Assembly (NCBI RefSeq): GCF_039522025.1
Contig: NZ_BAAADB010000030.1
Span: 124,001-188,000 of the forward strand
Length of the DNA stretch: 64,000 nucleotides
Reading direction: 5' to 3'
DNA from: Deinococcus depolymerans
Lineage (GTDB): Bacteria; Deinococcota; Deinococci; Deinococcales; Deinococcaceae
The position numbers were made by a program, and so were the translations under genes. Below the pieces are notes generated by a model. It was given only the letters and a program-made list of their open reading frames with translations, ran no database searches and had not been told where the DNA came from. Shown one piece after another: positions 29,687 to 48,783 of the stretch; position 1 is the first letter of the stretch; each line of letters opens with the position of its first letter.

Positions 29687-30901
29687 TCAGTGAGAGCTGT
29701 CAGCCGCCAGTTCCAGGATGCGGGCCGCGACCCTCGGGAGTGCGCCGGCCGGACCGATACGGGTCATTCCATCAAGTGCCGCGCGGGCCAGCGCCTCCGG
29801 GCGGGTCACCCGCTCCACGGCCCGGGCGACGGCCTGCACTTCCGCCGGAACGACGGTCAGGGCGCGGCCAAGCAGGCGGCCCTGCCGCCGCGCGAAGCCC
29901 TCCGTGAATTGCGGTCCGCGCGTCGGGAACGCCACGACCGGAACGCCCAGACCCGCGAGTTGCTCGTTCGCGGTCCCGGCCGTGCCGATGGCCACCTGGG
30001 CGGCGTGCGCGACTGCCCCGAACGCGCCGCGCAGCACCTGCACCCGCACCGTTCCGTCCGTGACCTCACCCTGTCCGTCCAGGTGTTGCTGGAAGGTCCA
30101 GCCGCCGGGCAGCGTCAGGTCGTCCCAGCCGTGCGACCACGCGACCAGCGCCTGCCAGCCTGGCAGGTGCGCGGCGGCCCGCAGCATCAGCGGCAGGCTC
30201 TCCCGGTGATCCTCACGGGAGCCGGGCAGGAGCGCCAGCACCGGCCGGCCGTCCAGCGGCAGCGGCCCCTCGGGTGCTGGCAGGACGTCCATGGCGAAAC
30301 TCCCGGCGAACGTGGCCGGAACACCCCGCCGGGCGTAGTGGCGGGCGGTGGCGGCGTCCCGCACGAACACCGCGTCTGCCCGGCGGGCCAGGGCCAGCTC
30401 GTACTCCATGGGGCGGTTGGCGCCCAGCGCGTTCAGTTCCGCCAGGGTGCCGCGCAGGCTCAGGCCGTCCAGGTACTGCGCGCTCAGCAGTGGCTGCACG
30501 TGTACCAGCCGCGCCCTGCCCCGCTGCGCTGCGAGCGTCCCGACCATCAGGGCGTAGGCGTCCCCCACCACCACGACCACCTGCGCGTCCCGCGCGCCGC
30601 GCGCCGCGTCCCGCCACTGGCCCAGCGACCCGCGGATCAGACCGGCCTTCAGGTCCGCCGCAAGGTTGCTGACGCTCCCCAACGGGAACCCGCCGCTGGG
30701 CAACGGCAGGGTCCGCCCGATCCTGCGCACGCCGGCCCGCGCGTAGGGGGCGCCGCTGCCCACCAGTGGCGCGCAGGTCAGCCGGACCTGCCCGCGCAGG
30801 CGGGCGGCGATGGCCGCGCCGATCAGGTCCTCGGCGGTTCCGTTGGAAATGAACAGCGCGCCGGGCTGCGGGGCGGGGAAAACGGGGAGGTCGGTGGTCA
30901 C
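29687..30901 (-). CDS. lipid-A-disaccharide-synthase-related glycosyltransferase-like protein
   Basis: A 404-aa protein with the GT-B layout of LpxB-related proteins found in cyanobacteria and Deinococcus: N-terminal Rossmann half ([19 protein letters not shown]), [10 protein letters not shown] near 110, and a C-terminal half with [20 protein letters not shown] and [24 protein letters not shown]. The latter resembles the nucleotide-sugar site of LpxB/MurG. Deinococcus lacks lipid A, so the acceptor is unknown. The GTG start lies 7 bases after TATTCT (leaderless). Divergent from the 30988 gene. Confidence 0.8.
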   Translation of the reverse strand: MTTDLPVFPAPQPGALFISNGTAEDLIGAAIAARLRGQVRLTCAPLVGSGAPYARAGVRRIGRTLPLPSGGFPLGSVSNLAADLKAGLIRGSLGQWRDAARGARDAQVVVVVGDAYALMVGTLAAQRGRARLVHVQPLLSAQYLDGLSLRGTLAELNALGANRPMEYELALARRADAVFVRDAATARHYARRGVPATFAGSFAMDVLPAPEGPLPLDGRPVLALLPGSREDHRESLPLMLRAAAHLPGWQALVAWSHGWDDLTLPGGWTFQQHLDGQGEVTDGTVRVQVLRGAFGAVAHAAQVAIGTAGTANEQLAGLGVPVVAFPTRGPQFTEGFARRQGRLLGRALTVVPAEVQAVARAVERVTRPEALARAALDGMTRIGPAGALPRVAARILELAADSSH

Positions 30902-30908
30902 GCAGGCC

Positions 30909-30914
30909 AGAATA
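30909..30914 (-). promoter_or_regulatory. -10 box TATTCT of the LpxB-related gene
   Basis: Minus-strand TATTCT, 7 bases before GTG 30901. Confidence 0.5.
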
Positions 30915-30946
30915 GCCGCGCCGCGCCGTGTGGTACGAATGGGGGG

Positions 30947-30991
30947 ATGACCGCCTTCCTGTTCTCTTCCGCCGCCCGCCTGAGCGCATGA
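30947..30991 (+). CDS. leader mini-ORF of the 30988 gene
   Basis: A 14-codon ORF ([14 protein letters not shown]) whose TGA overlaps the ATG of the 30988 gene (ATGA). It begins 7 bases after TACGAA, a near-consensus -10. Translational coupling is inferred. Confidence 0.4.
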   Translation: MTAFLFSSAARLSA

Positions 30992-31404
30992 GTGAGTTCG
31001 ACGAACTTCAGGCCGTGATCCGCCGGCACGCCGCGGGCCGTCAGGCCGAACAGCGCGCCTGCGAGGCGTTCCTGAACGCCCTGTACCACGCCCTGCGAAC
31101 TGCCAGCGGGCCGGGGCTGCCGCTGAACAACGTCACGCTGGAATTCACGGCCGACCCGGACCTGCGGCTGCGCCCCGCCCCGGCCGGCAGCGTGCACGCC
31201 GCGTGGCTGCGCCTGGGCCTGTGCGAGGTCCTCGTGCGCGTGCGGCGGCTCGACGGGGCCTTCGTGGGCGAGTACGGCGCGGGCGGAACCTTCCGTCTGG
31301 ACAGCACCACCGAGGACGATCTGCTGGTCCTCGCCCGTACCCTGCTGCGCGACGTGACCGCCGCGTATGGGGGCGACGCGGCGCCTCCGTCACACCTGAA
31401 CTGA
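30988..31404 (+). CDS. hypothetical protein
   Basis: A 138-aa soluble protein: an N-terminal helix ([19 protein letters not shown]) then mixed alpha/beta sequence with [18 protein letters not shown] and [23 protein letters not shown]. No family recognised. The ATG overlaps the stop of the mini-ORF; an upstream GTG at 30928 opens the same frame but has no supporting signal. The stop TGA is shared with the repeat at 31402. Divergent from the LpxB-related gene. Confidence 0.6.
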   Translation: MSEFDELQAVIRRHAAGRQAEQRACEAFLNALYHALRTASGPGLPLNNVTLEFTADPDLRLRPAPAGSVHAAWLRLGLCEVLVRVRRLDGAFVGEYGAGGTFRLDSTTEDDLLVLARTLLRDVTAAYGGDAAPPSHLN

Positions 31405-31558
31405 TAAGGACTCCGATTGAATGGCTTACAAAGCCATTCAATCCGACCGGAGCGACTCGTAGAGCTGCCCCGCAGAGCAGGAGAGAAACGGATTCCGGAC
31501 GTGGGGTTGACAGATCGGTGGTGTTCCGATCTGTTAACGAAACAAACGGAATCCGTAT
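31402..31558 (+). repeat. SNR-like repeat, full copy
   Basis: TGATAAGGACTCCGATTG start (TGA shared with the 30988 gene), hairpin GAATGGCTTACAAAGCCATTC, core TTCCGGACGTGGGGTTGAC, GATCGGTGGTGTTCCGATC and end CGGAATCCGTAT. Confidence 0.9.
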
Positions 31559-31716
31559 GATACGGACGGCCGTCTGTTTCGTTGACACCCCGCCGACGCA
31601 CCGGGGGACCCACGCCAAGGCCGGCACCGGTCCCGCTCCTTCCCTGCGGGGCCGCGCTGCTCGGCGCCTCCGCCCGGACAGCACGGTGCTGGGCGACCGT
31701 TCCATCCGGGTCCGTA
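31558..31716 (-). repeat. SNR-like repeat, diverged inverted copy
   Basis: Left end TGATACGGACGGCCGTCTG, core CACGCCAAGGCCGGCACC, right end CCATCCGGGTCCGTA. The hairpin is decayed. With the previous copy it fills most of the 371-base gap before ftsZ. Confidence 0.75.
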
Positions 31717-31775
31717 CGCTGCGGCCCCGCCGACCCCGGGGCGTGCGGGGCGTGCGGGGCCGGCTGGAACGGCGC

Positions 31776-32838
<1,063 letters not shown>

Positions 32839-32897
32839 CTCTCCTTACGACACGGTCCATCACCCCGCGGGCGGGGCCGACCGTTCTACTGCGGTGT

Positions 32898-32903
32898 AGT
32901 TTA
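32898..32903 (-). promoter_or_regulatory. -10 box TAAACT upstream of ftsZ
   Basis: Minus-strand TAAACT in GCTAAACTACACC between ftsA and ftsZ; would give a short leader with the AAGGAG site. Allows ftsZ to be transcribed separately. Confidence 0.5.
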
Positions 32904-33024
32904 GCGCACGATATCAGGGACGCGCTCAGGCACGTGCCGGGACCGTGCGCGGTGGGTGCGGTAACCGGGCGGGGGAGGGCAGAAGCGTTCCGCTTCCCGT
33001 TCCCTCCCCCGCCCGGCGCGTCTG

Positions 33025-35281
<2,257 letters not shown>

Positions 35282-35285
<4 letters not shown>

Positions 35286-36204
35286 AGCGCCGGGCCGTCC
35301 TGGGGAGCGGCGGACCGGTCCGGCTCGGGCAGCTGCTCGGGCCACAGTTCGTACTCCAGTTCCATCGGCACCGGCACCCGCTCGCGGATCACGTTCAGCA
35401 GCGCGTGCACGTCGGCGGCCGTCGCGCCGCCCAGGTTCACGATGAAGTTCGCGTGCTCCGGCGCGATCAGCGCGTTCCCGACGCGCGTGCCCTTCAGGCC
35501 CGCCTCGTCGATCAGCCGCCCGGCGCTCACGCCGCCCGGATTCTTGAACGCGCAGCCCGGCGTCTTCATCTTCGGCTGGCCCTTGCGGGCCGTGTCCGCG
35601 AAGTCCATCTTCTCCAGCACCGCTTCCGGCGTGCTGCGCCGCAGCCGCAGCCGCACGCGCGACACCACGTGGTTGCGCGGAATGCCGCTGTTCCGGTAGC
35701 CCCACTGGAGGTCGGCGGGCGTGACCTGCCGCGTCTCCTGCGGCGTCACGATCTCGATGGTGTGCAGGCCGTCGAACATCTCGCCGTAGCGCGTGCCGGC
35801 GTTCATCCATACCGCGCCGCCCACCTGCGCGGGAATCCCGACCGTGCCCTCCAGGCCGCTCAGGCCCAGCTTCTGAAGCTGCCGGATCAGGCCGGGCAGC
35901 GGTACGCCGCCCCCCACCCAGCCGGTCACGATCTCGTCAGTGGTACTCAGGTGCGGGTCCGGTTCCAGGTCCCGCTCGGCCAGCGGGCCGCTCAGGCGGA
36001 TCACGCGTTCCGGCACGCCCTCATCGGCAATCACGAGGTTGCTGCCGCCGCCCAGAATCCGGTACGGCTGTTCCATCGCCTCGGCCAGTTGCGCGTGGTC
36101 CGACACGAACCACACCTCAGATTCGCCGCCCACGCCCAGCGTCGTGAAGCGTGCCAGCGGCAGCCGCTCCACCCGCGCACCCGTGCGGCTGAGCTGCGCG
36201 GCGC

Positions 36205-36208
<4 letters not shown>
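35282..36208 (-). CDS. murB: UDP-N-acetylenolpyruvoylglucosamine reductase
   Basis: MurB reduces UDP-GlcNAc-enolpyruvate to UDP-MurNAc using FAD and NADPH. The 308-aa protein starts VSAAQLSRTGARVE and has the FAD-binding GGGSNLVIADEG near 58 and GTVGIPAQVGGAVWMNAG. The catalytic Ser lies in NPGGVSAGRLIDEAGLKG, the type II signature. The GTG overlaps the murC stop. Coupled to ftsQ downstream. Confidence 0.95.
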
Positions 36209-37677
<1,469 letters not shown>

Positions 37678-37692
37678 GTCTGTGGAGGCCCA

Positions 37693-38835
<1,143 letters not shown>

Positions 38836-38843
38836 TGCGGGCG

Positions 38844-38849
38844 AGTGTA
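38844..38849 (-). promoter_or_regulatory. -10 box TACACT of the murG-ftsZ cluster
   Basis: Minus-strand TACACT, 8 bases before ATG 38835; likely main promoter of the cluster. Confidence 0.6.
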
Positions 38850-38953
38850 GCCCGTGAGGGACATGGAATGCAGGCAGTGGGATGTGGGAAGGGCAACAGC
38901 ATGGGGCGGGAGCCGCCGCCCCCGCCCGGAATACGTTCCGGCCACCCGCCCAC

Positions 38954-39712
<759 letters not shown>

Positions 39713-39718
39713 ACCGTC

Positions 39719-39724
39719 ACAGTA
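39719..39724 (-). promoter_or_regulatory. -10 box TACTGT of the AIM24 gene
   Basis: Minus-strand TACTGT, 6 bases before ATG 39712. Confidence 0.5.
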
Positions 39725-39757
39725 CGGCGCGGCGCGCGTGCGGGTTCCCGGATGGCC

Positions 39758-39886
39758 TCAGCCGGACTCCGATTGAATGGCTTACAGAGCCGTTCAATCC
39801 GAGCGGACTCGCAGAGCTGCGCCGCAGAGCGAGCAGGAGCTGGGCGGGTTCCGATCTGGTAACGAAACAAACGGCAGTCCGTATCA
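39758..39886 (+). repeat. SNR-like repeat with internal deletion
   Basis: TCAGCCGGACTCCGATTG at the left, hairpin GAATGGCTTACAGAGCCGTTC, then TTCCGATCTGGTAACGAAAC and GGCAGTCCGTATCA; the CCGGACGTGGAG core is missing. The right-hand TCA is the stop codon of the aminotransferase gene. Confidence 0.85.
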
Positions 39887-41047
39887 GGTCAGCAGCGTGC
39901 CGATGCGGCGCAGCACCTCGTGGATGGTGTTCAGGTCGGTCGCGTAACTCAGGCGCACCTGTCCCGGCGCGCCGAAATCCGTGCCCGGCACGACCGCCAC
40001 CCGCGCGTCGTCCAGAATGCGGCGCGCGGCCTCCAGTTCGTCGGTGTGGATGCGGTCCGTGTTCGCCATCACGTAGAACGCGCCCTGCGGGGTGGGCGTG
40101 GGCAGCCCCAGGGCATTCAGGCCGGCGACGATCACGTCGCGCCGCTCGCGGTACGCCCCGCGCGCCATGTCGATGAAACGCGCCGTCGCCTCGTGCCCCT
40201 CCAGGGCGGCCAGCGCCGCGTACTGCGAGACGCTGCTGGCGTTGCTGGTGCTCTGGGACTGCAGGGCGTTCATGGCGGCGATCACGCCCCTGGGCCCGCC
40301 CGCGTACCCGATGCGCCACCCGGTCATGGCGTACGCCTTGCTGGCCCCGTTGATCGTCAGCGTGTGCTCCGGCGCGTACAGGCCAATGCTGACCTGCCGG
40401 GCGTCGTACACCAGATGCTCGTACATCTCGTCCGTCACGATGATCAGCCCGTGCCGCTGCGCCACGCCCGCCACCGCCTGCAGCACCTCCGGCGTGAACA
40501 CCGCGCCCGTGGGGTTCCCGGGGCTGTTCAGCACGATCATGCGGGTCCGGGGCGTCACGCGCGCCTCCAGCGCCTGCGGGTCCAGCTGGAAGCCCGATTC
40601 CGGCGTGGTCGGCACCGCCACCGGCACCGCGCCCGCCAGCGCCACCATCTCCGGGTAACTCACCCAGTACGGCGCGGGGATCAGCACCTCGTCACCCGGA
40701 TTCAGCAGGGCCATGAATGCATTGAACAGCGCCTGCTTGCCGCCGCTCGTGACCGTCACGCAGTCCGGCGCGTAGCTCAGGCCGTTCTCGCGCGCAAATT
40801 TTGCGCTGATCGCCTCGCGCAGTTCCGGGATGCCGCTGACCGCCGTGTACTTCGTCTTGCCGCTCTCGATGGCGGCCATGGCCGCTGCCTTCACGTGGTC
40901 CGGCGTGTCGAAATCCGGTTCGCCCACGCTCATGCTGATCACGTCCACGCCCTGACGCCGCAGTTCCAGTGCGCGGCTCGTCACGGCGACCGTCGAGGAC
41001 GGCTTCAGGCTCAGGGCACGGTCGGACAGCTGGAAAGGGCCACTCAT
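39884..41047 (-). CDS. class I/II aminotransferase (aspartate aminotransferase type)
   Basis: PLP-dependent aminotransferase, 387 aa, subfamily I-gamma like the Thermus aspartate aminotransferase. Motifs: SVGEPDFDTPDHVKAAA, YTAVSGIPELREAI, VLNSPGNPTGAVF, VTDEMYEHLVYD, and the PLP lysine in NGASKAYAMTGWRIGY. The substrate may be aspartate or an aromatic/prephenate acceptor; the sequence does not decide. ATG 41047 lies 7 bases after TACCCT; the ORF extends further upstream without support. The stop is within a repeat. Confidence 0.92.
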   Translation of the reverse strand: MSGPFQLSDRALSLKPSSTVAVTSRALELRRQGVDVISMSVGEPDFDTPDHVKAAAMAAIESGKTKYTAVSGIPELREAISAKFARENGLSYAPDCVTVTSGGKQALFNAFMALLNPGDEVLIPAPYWVSYPEMVALAGAVPVAVPTTPESGFQLDPQALEARVTPRTRMIVLNSPGNPTGAVFTPEVLQAVAGVAQRHGLIIVTDEMYEHLVYDARQVSIGLYAPEHTLTINGASKAYAMTGWRIGYAGGPRGVIAAMNALQSQSTSNASSVSQYAALAALEGHEATARFIDMARGAYRERRDVIVAGLNALGLPTPTPQGAFYVMANTDRIHTDELEAARRILDDARVAVVPGTDFGAPGQVRLSYATDLNTIHEVLRRIGTLLT

Positions 41048-41054
41048 GCCCCGC

Positions 41055-41060
41055 AGGGTA
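41055..41060 (-). promoter_or_regulatory. -10 box TACCCT of the aminotransferase gene
   Basis: Minus-strand TACCCT, 7 bases before ATG 41047. Confidence 0.55.
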
Positions 41061-41092
41061 CAGGCGGCCCGCACGGACAGGCGCGAGAGGTT

Positions 41093-41231
41093 TATACGGA
41101 CTCCGATTGAATGGGCTGCAAAGCCCGTTCAATCCGAGCGGATGCGAGTGGGAGAGAAACGGGTTCCGGACGTGGAGCTGGCAATCCGGTGAAGTTCCGG
41201 ATTGTTGGCGAAACAAACGGAATCCGTATTA
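41093..41231 (+). repeat. SNR-like repeat, full copy
   Basis: TATACGGACTCCGATTG start, hairpin GAATGGGCTGCAAAGCCCGTTC, core GTTCCGGACGTGGAGCTGG and end CGGAATCCGTATTA. Read on the minus strand its TAA ends a short coding-like stretch (KVTLVTLLVRTGSF) that may be a gene remnant. Confidence 0.9.
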
Positions 41232-41349
41232 GAAGCTGCCGGTGCGGACCAGCAGGGTCACCAGGGTGACCTTCCGTGAAGATGTCTGCAGGAGTCGCGT
41301 GCTCTGGTCACTCCAGCAGTGTTCCCGGACGGCCAGCGCCGCACATGAG

Positions 41350-41383
41350 GCGGCGGGAGCCACGCTGCCGTGACTCCCGCCGC
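41350..41383 (-). terminator. hairpin downstream of the two-component operon
   Basis: GCGGCGGGAG pairs with CTCCCGCCGC (10 bp) around a 14-base loop, 16 bases after the response-regulator stop. Confidence 0.65.
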
Positions 41384-41398
41384 GCCCGGGTGGGCGAT

Positions 41399-41983
41399 TC
41401 AGTGCAGCAGGCCGATGGAGCGGGCGCGGCTGACGGCCTCGGTGCGGTCCCCGGCGTCCAGCTTGGCGTACAGGCGTGCCAGGTGGTCCTTGACGGTGTC
41501 CGGGCTGACGCCCAGGTTCTTGGCGATCTCCTTGTTGCTGTAGCCCTGCGCCAGCAGAGGCAGCACCTCGGATTCGCGGGGCGTCAGGCGGGGCACGTCC
41601 ACGTGCGGCAGGCGGTCCACGTCGGGGTTCGCCACGATGTCCCGCAGTTGCCGCGCCAGGCTTTCCGGGTCGGTTTCCTTGCTGACGTACCCGCGCGCCC
41701 CGGCGGCCCGGGCGGCCTGCACGATGGCGGGCTCGGCGAAGGTGGTGATCAGCACGCTGACCAGCCGGGGGTTGCTCTGGCGCAGGCGTTCGCAGACCTC
41801 GATGCCGGTCATGCCGGGCATCTTGACGTCCAGCAGCGCGGCGTCGGGTTGCAGGGCGCGGCAGGCTTCCAGTGCGGCCAGTCCGTCGCTGGCCTCGGCC
41901 ACCACGTCGAAGCCCTGGTGAATGAGTGCGTATTTCAGGCCCATGCGGAACAGGGGGTGGTCGTCGGCGATCACGAGTCTCAT
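41399..41983 (-). CDS. NarL/FixJ-family response regulator
   Basis: A 194-aa two-domain regulator: receiver with VIADDHPLFRMGL (acidic pair), phospho-Asp in LLDVKMPGMTG and Lys in YVSKETD, followed by a LuxR-type helix-turn-helix PRLTPRESEVLPLLAQGYSN ... GVSPDTVKDHLARLYAK. Start has GGAGG 8 bases upstream and overlaps the kinase stop (ATGA), so kinase and regulator form an operon. Its targets are unknown. Confidence 0.94.
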   Translation of the reverse strand: MRLVIADDHPLFRMGLKYALIHQGFDVVAEASDGLAALEACRALQPDAALLDVKMPGMTGIEVCERLRQSNPRLVSVLITTFAEPAIVQAARAAGARGYVSKETDPESLARQLRDIVANPDVDRLPHVDVPRLTPRESEVLPLLAQGYSNKEIAKNLGVSPDTVKDHLARLYAKLDAGDRTEAVSRARSIGLLH

Positions 41984-43044
41984 GGTGTTACCTCCGGGAG
42001 TTCGAGGGTGAAGCGGGTCAGGACGGGAGTGGGTGCAGGGGACGCAGGCGCCGGGAGTGGAGGGCCGGGTGGAGCGCGGTCGTAGTGGAGGGTGCCGCCG
42101 TGCGCCTCGGCGATGCGCCGCACGATGAACAGGCCCAGTCCGGCGGTCCCGGCGGTGTACTGCTGTCCGGCGATGGTGGTGGGCTGGGCGTTGAAGGGCT
42201 GGGCGAGCGTGTCGAGCGGGGCGGGCAGGCCGGGGCCGTCGTCGGTGACCTCGATGCCGCGCGCGGTGACGTTCAGCTGGACGTGGGTGTGGGCGTAACG
42301 CAGGGCGTTGACGGTCAGGTTGGTGACGGCGCGGTCCAGGACGGTCGGGTCCACGCTGGCGTGTCCGTACCCCTCGACGCTCAGGGTGGTCCGGGTGGCC
42401 TGCGGTGCCAGGCGCGTGGCGACGCCGTCGAGCAGGGCGCGCAGGTTGGTGGGAACGAGTTGCACGGTCACGTCTTCCTGCTCGAAGCGGTGTGCGTCGG
42501 CCATCTGCTGAACCAGGGCGAGCAGCCGGGTGGTTTCCGCCTGGATCTGGTCGCCCACGGCGCGGCGTTCCTCCTCGGGGAGCGGCAGGGTGGTCAGGGC
42601 GCGGGTGAGATGCCCGGTGGCGATCAGGGGCGTTTTCAGGTCGTGGACGAGCGTGGCCATGAAGGCGTTGCGGCGGCCCTGTTCGGTGCCGAGGCGTGCC
42701 AGCAGGCCGCTGAAGGCGCCGCGCAGCGCCAGGATCTCGTTGGGGTCGTCCGGGTGCGGCTGCGTGAAGTCGCCGCGTTCGACCTCGCTCTGCAGGCGGC
42801 TGACGGAGCGCAGCAGGGTGCCGCTCAGGACGTAGCCGACCAGGGCGCACAGGGTGCCCACGACCAGCATCCAGGCAAGCAGGGTGCCGGGGGGGACGCT
42901 GGGCCGGGCGGTGATGGTGAGGACCACGTTCGGCAGGAAGGCGAGCATGAAGATCACCAGCGTGAACTGCGCGCGCAGCGTGCTGCGTCCCAGTGCCCCG
43001 CGCCGGGCGGCGGGGGTGTGGGAGGCGGGCGCGGCGTGGCTCAT
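41980..43044 (-). CDS. sensor histidine kinase
   Basis: A 354-aa kinase with two membrane segments (about 27-48 and 57-78), a HAMP-like linker (SGTLLRSVSRLQSEVERGDF), dimerisation/phospho-acceptor region with His in LVHDLKTPL and an HATPase domain: N box LTVNALRYA, DDGPGLPAPL, G2 box AGTAGLGLFIVRRIAEAHGG. It has a very short extracytoplasmic loop, so the signal may be sensed in the membrane. TACCCT 7 bases before ATG 43044 gives a leaderless start. A 35-bp repeat element (43176-43210) lies about 120 bases upstream. Confidence 0.93.
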   Translation of the reverse strand: MSHAAPASHTPAARRGALGRSTLRAQFTLVIFMLAFLPNVVLTITARPSVPPGTLLAWMLVVGTLCALVGYVLSGTLLRSVSRLQSEVERGDFTQPHPDDPNEILALRGAFSGLLARLGTEQGRRNAFMATLVHDLKTPLIATGHLTRALTTLPLPEEERRAVGDQIQAETTRLLALVQQMADAHRFEQEDVTVQLVPTNLRALLDGVATRLAPQATRTTLSVEGYGHASVDPTVLDRAVTNLTVNALRYAHTHVQLNVTARGIEVTDDGPGLPAPLDTLAQPFNAQPTTIAGQQYTAGTAGLGLFIVRRIAEAHGGTLHYDRAPPGPPLPAPASPAPTPVLTRFTLELPEVTP

Positions 43045-43051
43045 GGATCTC

Positions 43052-43057
43052 AGGGTA
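43052..43057 (-). promoter_or_regulatory. -10 box TACCCT of the kinase-regulator operon
   Basis: Minus-strand TACCCT, 7 bases before ATG 43044. Confidence 0.55.
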
Positions 43058-43175
43058 CGCAGCCCCCTCTGACAGAAAACTCACGGCCGGGGGCGGGCTG
43101 TCGGGACTGTCAACCCCCCACCCCCGCCGGCTGCCCCCGGGCCGATTCTTCATGCAGAAACGTGGGAACACAGAA

Positions 43176-43210
43176 TTCACGACCGGGGTTTATCGTGAAT
43201 ACTTTCACTT
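43176..43210 (+). repeat. 35-bp element, copy A
   Basis: TTCACGA-N10-TCGTGAA-TACT-TTCACTT; includes a CRP-like CGTGA-N6-TCACT core. Lies between the YbjN gene terminator and the kinase promoter. Confidence 0.75.
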
Positions 43211-43226
43211 GATTGCCGGATAGAAT

Positions 43227-43252
43227 GGGGGAGCAGGTCACCCCACTCCCCC
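43227..43252 (-). terminator. hairpin downstream of the YbjN gene
   Basis: GGGGGAG and CTCCCCC pair around a 12-base loop 8 bases after the stop codon; a short ATTCTA tail follows on the minus strand. Confidence 0.65.
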
Positions 43253-43259
43253 CCGCGGA

Positions 43260-43727
<468 letters not shown>

Positions 43728-43792
43728 TGAAACCATCCTCCTCGGTGGGTGAAGCACATCAGTGAAATCTGTCTGTGGTTGAAACCCGGCCG

Positions 43793-43798
43793 ATTCTA
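43793..43798 (-). promoter_or_regulatory. -10 box TAGAAT of the YbjN gene
   Basis: Minus-strand TAGAAT in GTTAGAATC; about 60-base leader to ATG 43727. Confidence 0.5.
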
Positions 43799-43825
43799 AC
43801 ATCCCCGGGGCCCGGCCCGCGCGCT

Positions 43826-45429
<1,604 letters not shown>

Positions 45430-45436
45430 GAACGGA

Positions 45437-45442
45437 AAGGTA
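45437..45442 (-). promoter_or_regulatory. -10 box TACCTT of the M24 peptidase gene
   Basis: Minus-strand TACCTT, 7 bases before ATG 45429. Confidence 0.5.
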
Positions 45443-45562
45443 ACACGCGCCCCCCCACCCCGTCCTCCCGGGGCGGGGGAGCGCACCCGCCAGGCGGCGC
45501 GCCCACCACCCCGGCTGTCCCCGTCCCGGAGACAGGGTGGCCGGGATACGCCACGCTGCGCT

Positions 45563-45568
45563 TATACT
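45563..45568 (+). promoter_or_regulatory. -10 box TATACT of sucCD
   Basis: TATACT in CGCTTATACTCC, about 57 bases of leader before the GTG at 45632. Confidence 0.55.
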
Positions 45569-45631
45569 CCTCTATCGGGACAATCGACACGGCCTTTTTC
45601 AGGTCTGAAAGCCCCCCAAGGAGGGATCACC

Positions 45632-47694
<2,063 letters not shown>

Positions 47695-47697
<3 letters not shown>

Positions 47698-47796
47698 TCC
47701 GGCTGCGGGTGAGGCGGGCAGGCGAGCCGCGGCTTCCGGACGTGTTGACCCCCCGGCGTTCCGGCGGAGTGTGAACGCACCAGACGGAATCCGTCG
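47695..47796 (+). repeat. degenerate SNR-like repeat at the sucD stop
   Basis: TAATCCGGCTGCGG, core GCTTCCGGACGTGTTGAC and CAGACGGAATCCGTC; the terminal hairpin is lost. Its TAA is the sucD stop codon. Confidence 0.6.
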
Positions 47797-47810
47797 CAGC
47801 CCCCCCCTCT

Positions 47811-47862
47811 CACAGTCAGCGGCCCGGCTTCACCTTCGTGGTGGGTCGGGCCGCTGACTGTG
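47811..47862 (+). terminator. strong hairpin terminator of sucCD
   Basis: CACAGTCAGCGGCCCG pairs perfectly with CGGGCCGCTGACTGTG (16 bp), with an internal CACC-TTCGT-GGTG hairpin. Confidence 0.85.
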
Positions 47863-47927
47863 CCGGCGGATGTGCCGAGCATGAACGTCCACCTGACCTG
47901 CGGTCACACCGGCGTCAGCCTCGCGGG

Positions 47928-47933
47928 TAGACT
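47928..47933 (+). promoter_or_regulatory. -10 box TAGACT of the 47940 gene
   Basis: TAGACT, 6 bases before ATG 47940; leaderless. Confidence 0.55.
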
Positions 47934-47939
47934 GGGGGC

Positions 47940-48509
47940 ATGAATCCCCGATCCTTCCTGACCACGATCGCCCTGCTGTCCGCCGGACAGTCGCTGGGCC
48001 TGACCATCCGGGGCAGCGTGGAGGGTGGCGGCGGCGCGGAGCTGCGTGTGGCCGGCTTCGTGGTGTCGCCGTTCGGGCAGGCGGTGGAGGAGATCAGCAG
48101 CGTGCCGGTCGAGGGCGGACGGTTCGTGCTCGAACTGCCGTTGACCCCCCCGACCGCGCGGGCGCAGGTGGACCTGACGCCGCAGAATGTCACGTGGCCG
48201 GGCGTGATCGATCCGGTGAAGGTCTCCGGGGCCGCGCGGGTGGCGGAGATGAAGTTCTTCGTGTACCGCGACGCCAACGGCAACGGTCGCCGCGACGATG
48301 CCGAGCCGCTGCGGGACGTCATGCCGAACGTGGACCGCGCCACGCTGTTCGTGGCCTGGGTGAACACCGACGTGACCGTCAAGGCCAGCAAGGGGTACGA
48401 GGCGACCCTGAAGCGGGGCTGGAACGCCCTGATCGTGGATGTGGGGCGCGCGGTGCGGGTGCAGCCCTTCGCCGACACGACCGTCGTCACGGTCCACCTG
48501 TCCCGCTGA
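47940..48509 (+). CDS. secreted hypothetical protein with Ca-binding-like loop
   Basis: A 189-aa protein with signal peptide ([20 protein letters not shown], cleavage near 20) followed by a beta-sandwich-like sequence ([33 protein letters not shown]) and an Asp-rich loop [18 protein letters not shown] near residue 110 that resembles Ca-binding DxNxDGxxD motifs of SdrD-type domains. No family assigned. ATG 47940 is leaderless. Followed by a terminator hairpin and a 35-bp element. Confidence 0.7.
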   Translation: MNPRSFLTTIALLSAGQSLGLTIRGSVEGGGGAELRVAGFVVSPFGQAVEEISSVPVEGGRFVLELPLTPPTARAQVDLTPQNVTWPGVIDPVKVSGAARVAEMKFFVYRDANGNGRRDDAEPLRDVMPNVDRATLFVAWVNTDVTVKASKGYEATLKRGWNALIVDVGRAVRVQPFADTTVVTVHLSR

Positions 48510-48524
48510 CCGCCGGGCCGGTGC

Positions 48525-48555
48525 GGCGCCTCCGCCTGGACCGGGTGGAGGCGCC
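48525..48555 (+). terminator. hairpin terminator of the 47940 gene
   Basis: GGCGCCTCC pairs with GGAGGCGCC (9 bp) around a 13-base loop, 15 bases after the stop codon. Confidence 0.65.
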
Positions 48556-48633
48556 CGCCCGACCCGGTTCCGGTTTGTGGACCCCGTCCGGGCCTGTGCG
48601 GGCAAACGGACCGAATCTGAAGACAATAAAACT

Positions 48634-48668
48634 GTCACGATCTGGCAAAATCGTGAAACTATTCACTT
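48634..48668 (+). repeat. 35-bp element, copy B
   Basis: GTCACGA-N10-TCGTGAA-ACTA-TTCACTT, between two converging genes (47940 gene and bshA); no promoter is expected here. Confidence 0.75.
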
Positions 48669-48783
48669 GGCTTGACTGATCGTCGTGGCCTCCAACCAGC
48701 TGGAAGCGGAAAGACCTGCCTATCACCCCCTCGGCGCACAGCCCCGGAGTGGTTCGCTCCGGGCCCGGCCCACCTTCAGGTCG

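Noticed and set aside
43176..43210. Reading the 35-bp element as parS
   Set aside because: parS is a compact TGTTTCACGTGAAACA-type palindrome; here a 10-base gap separates the arms.
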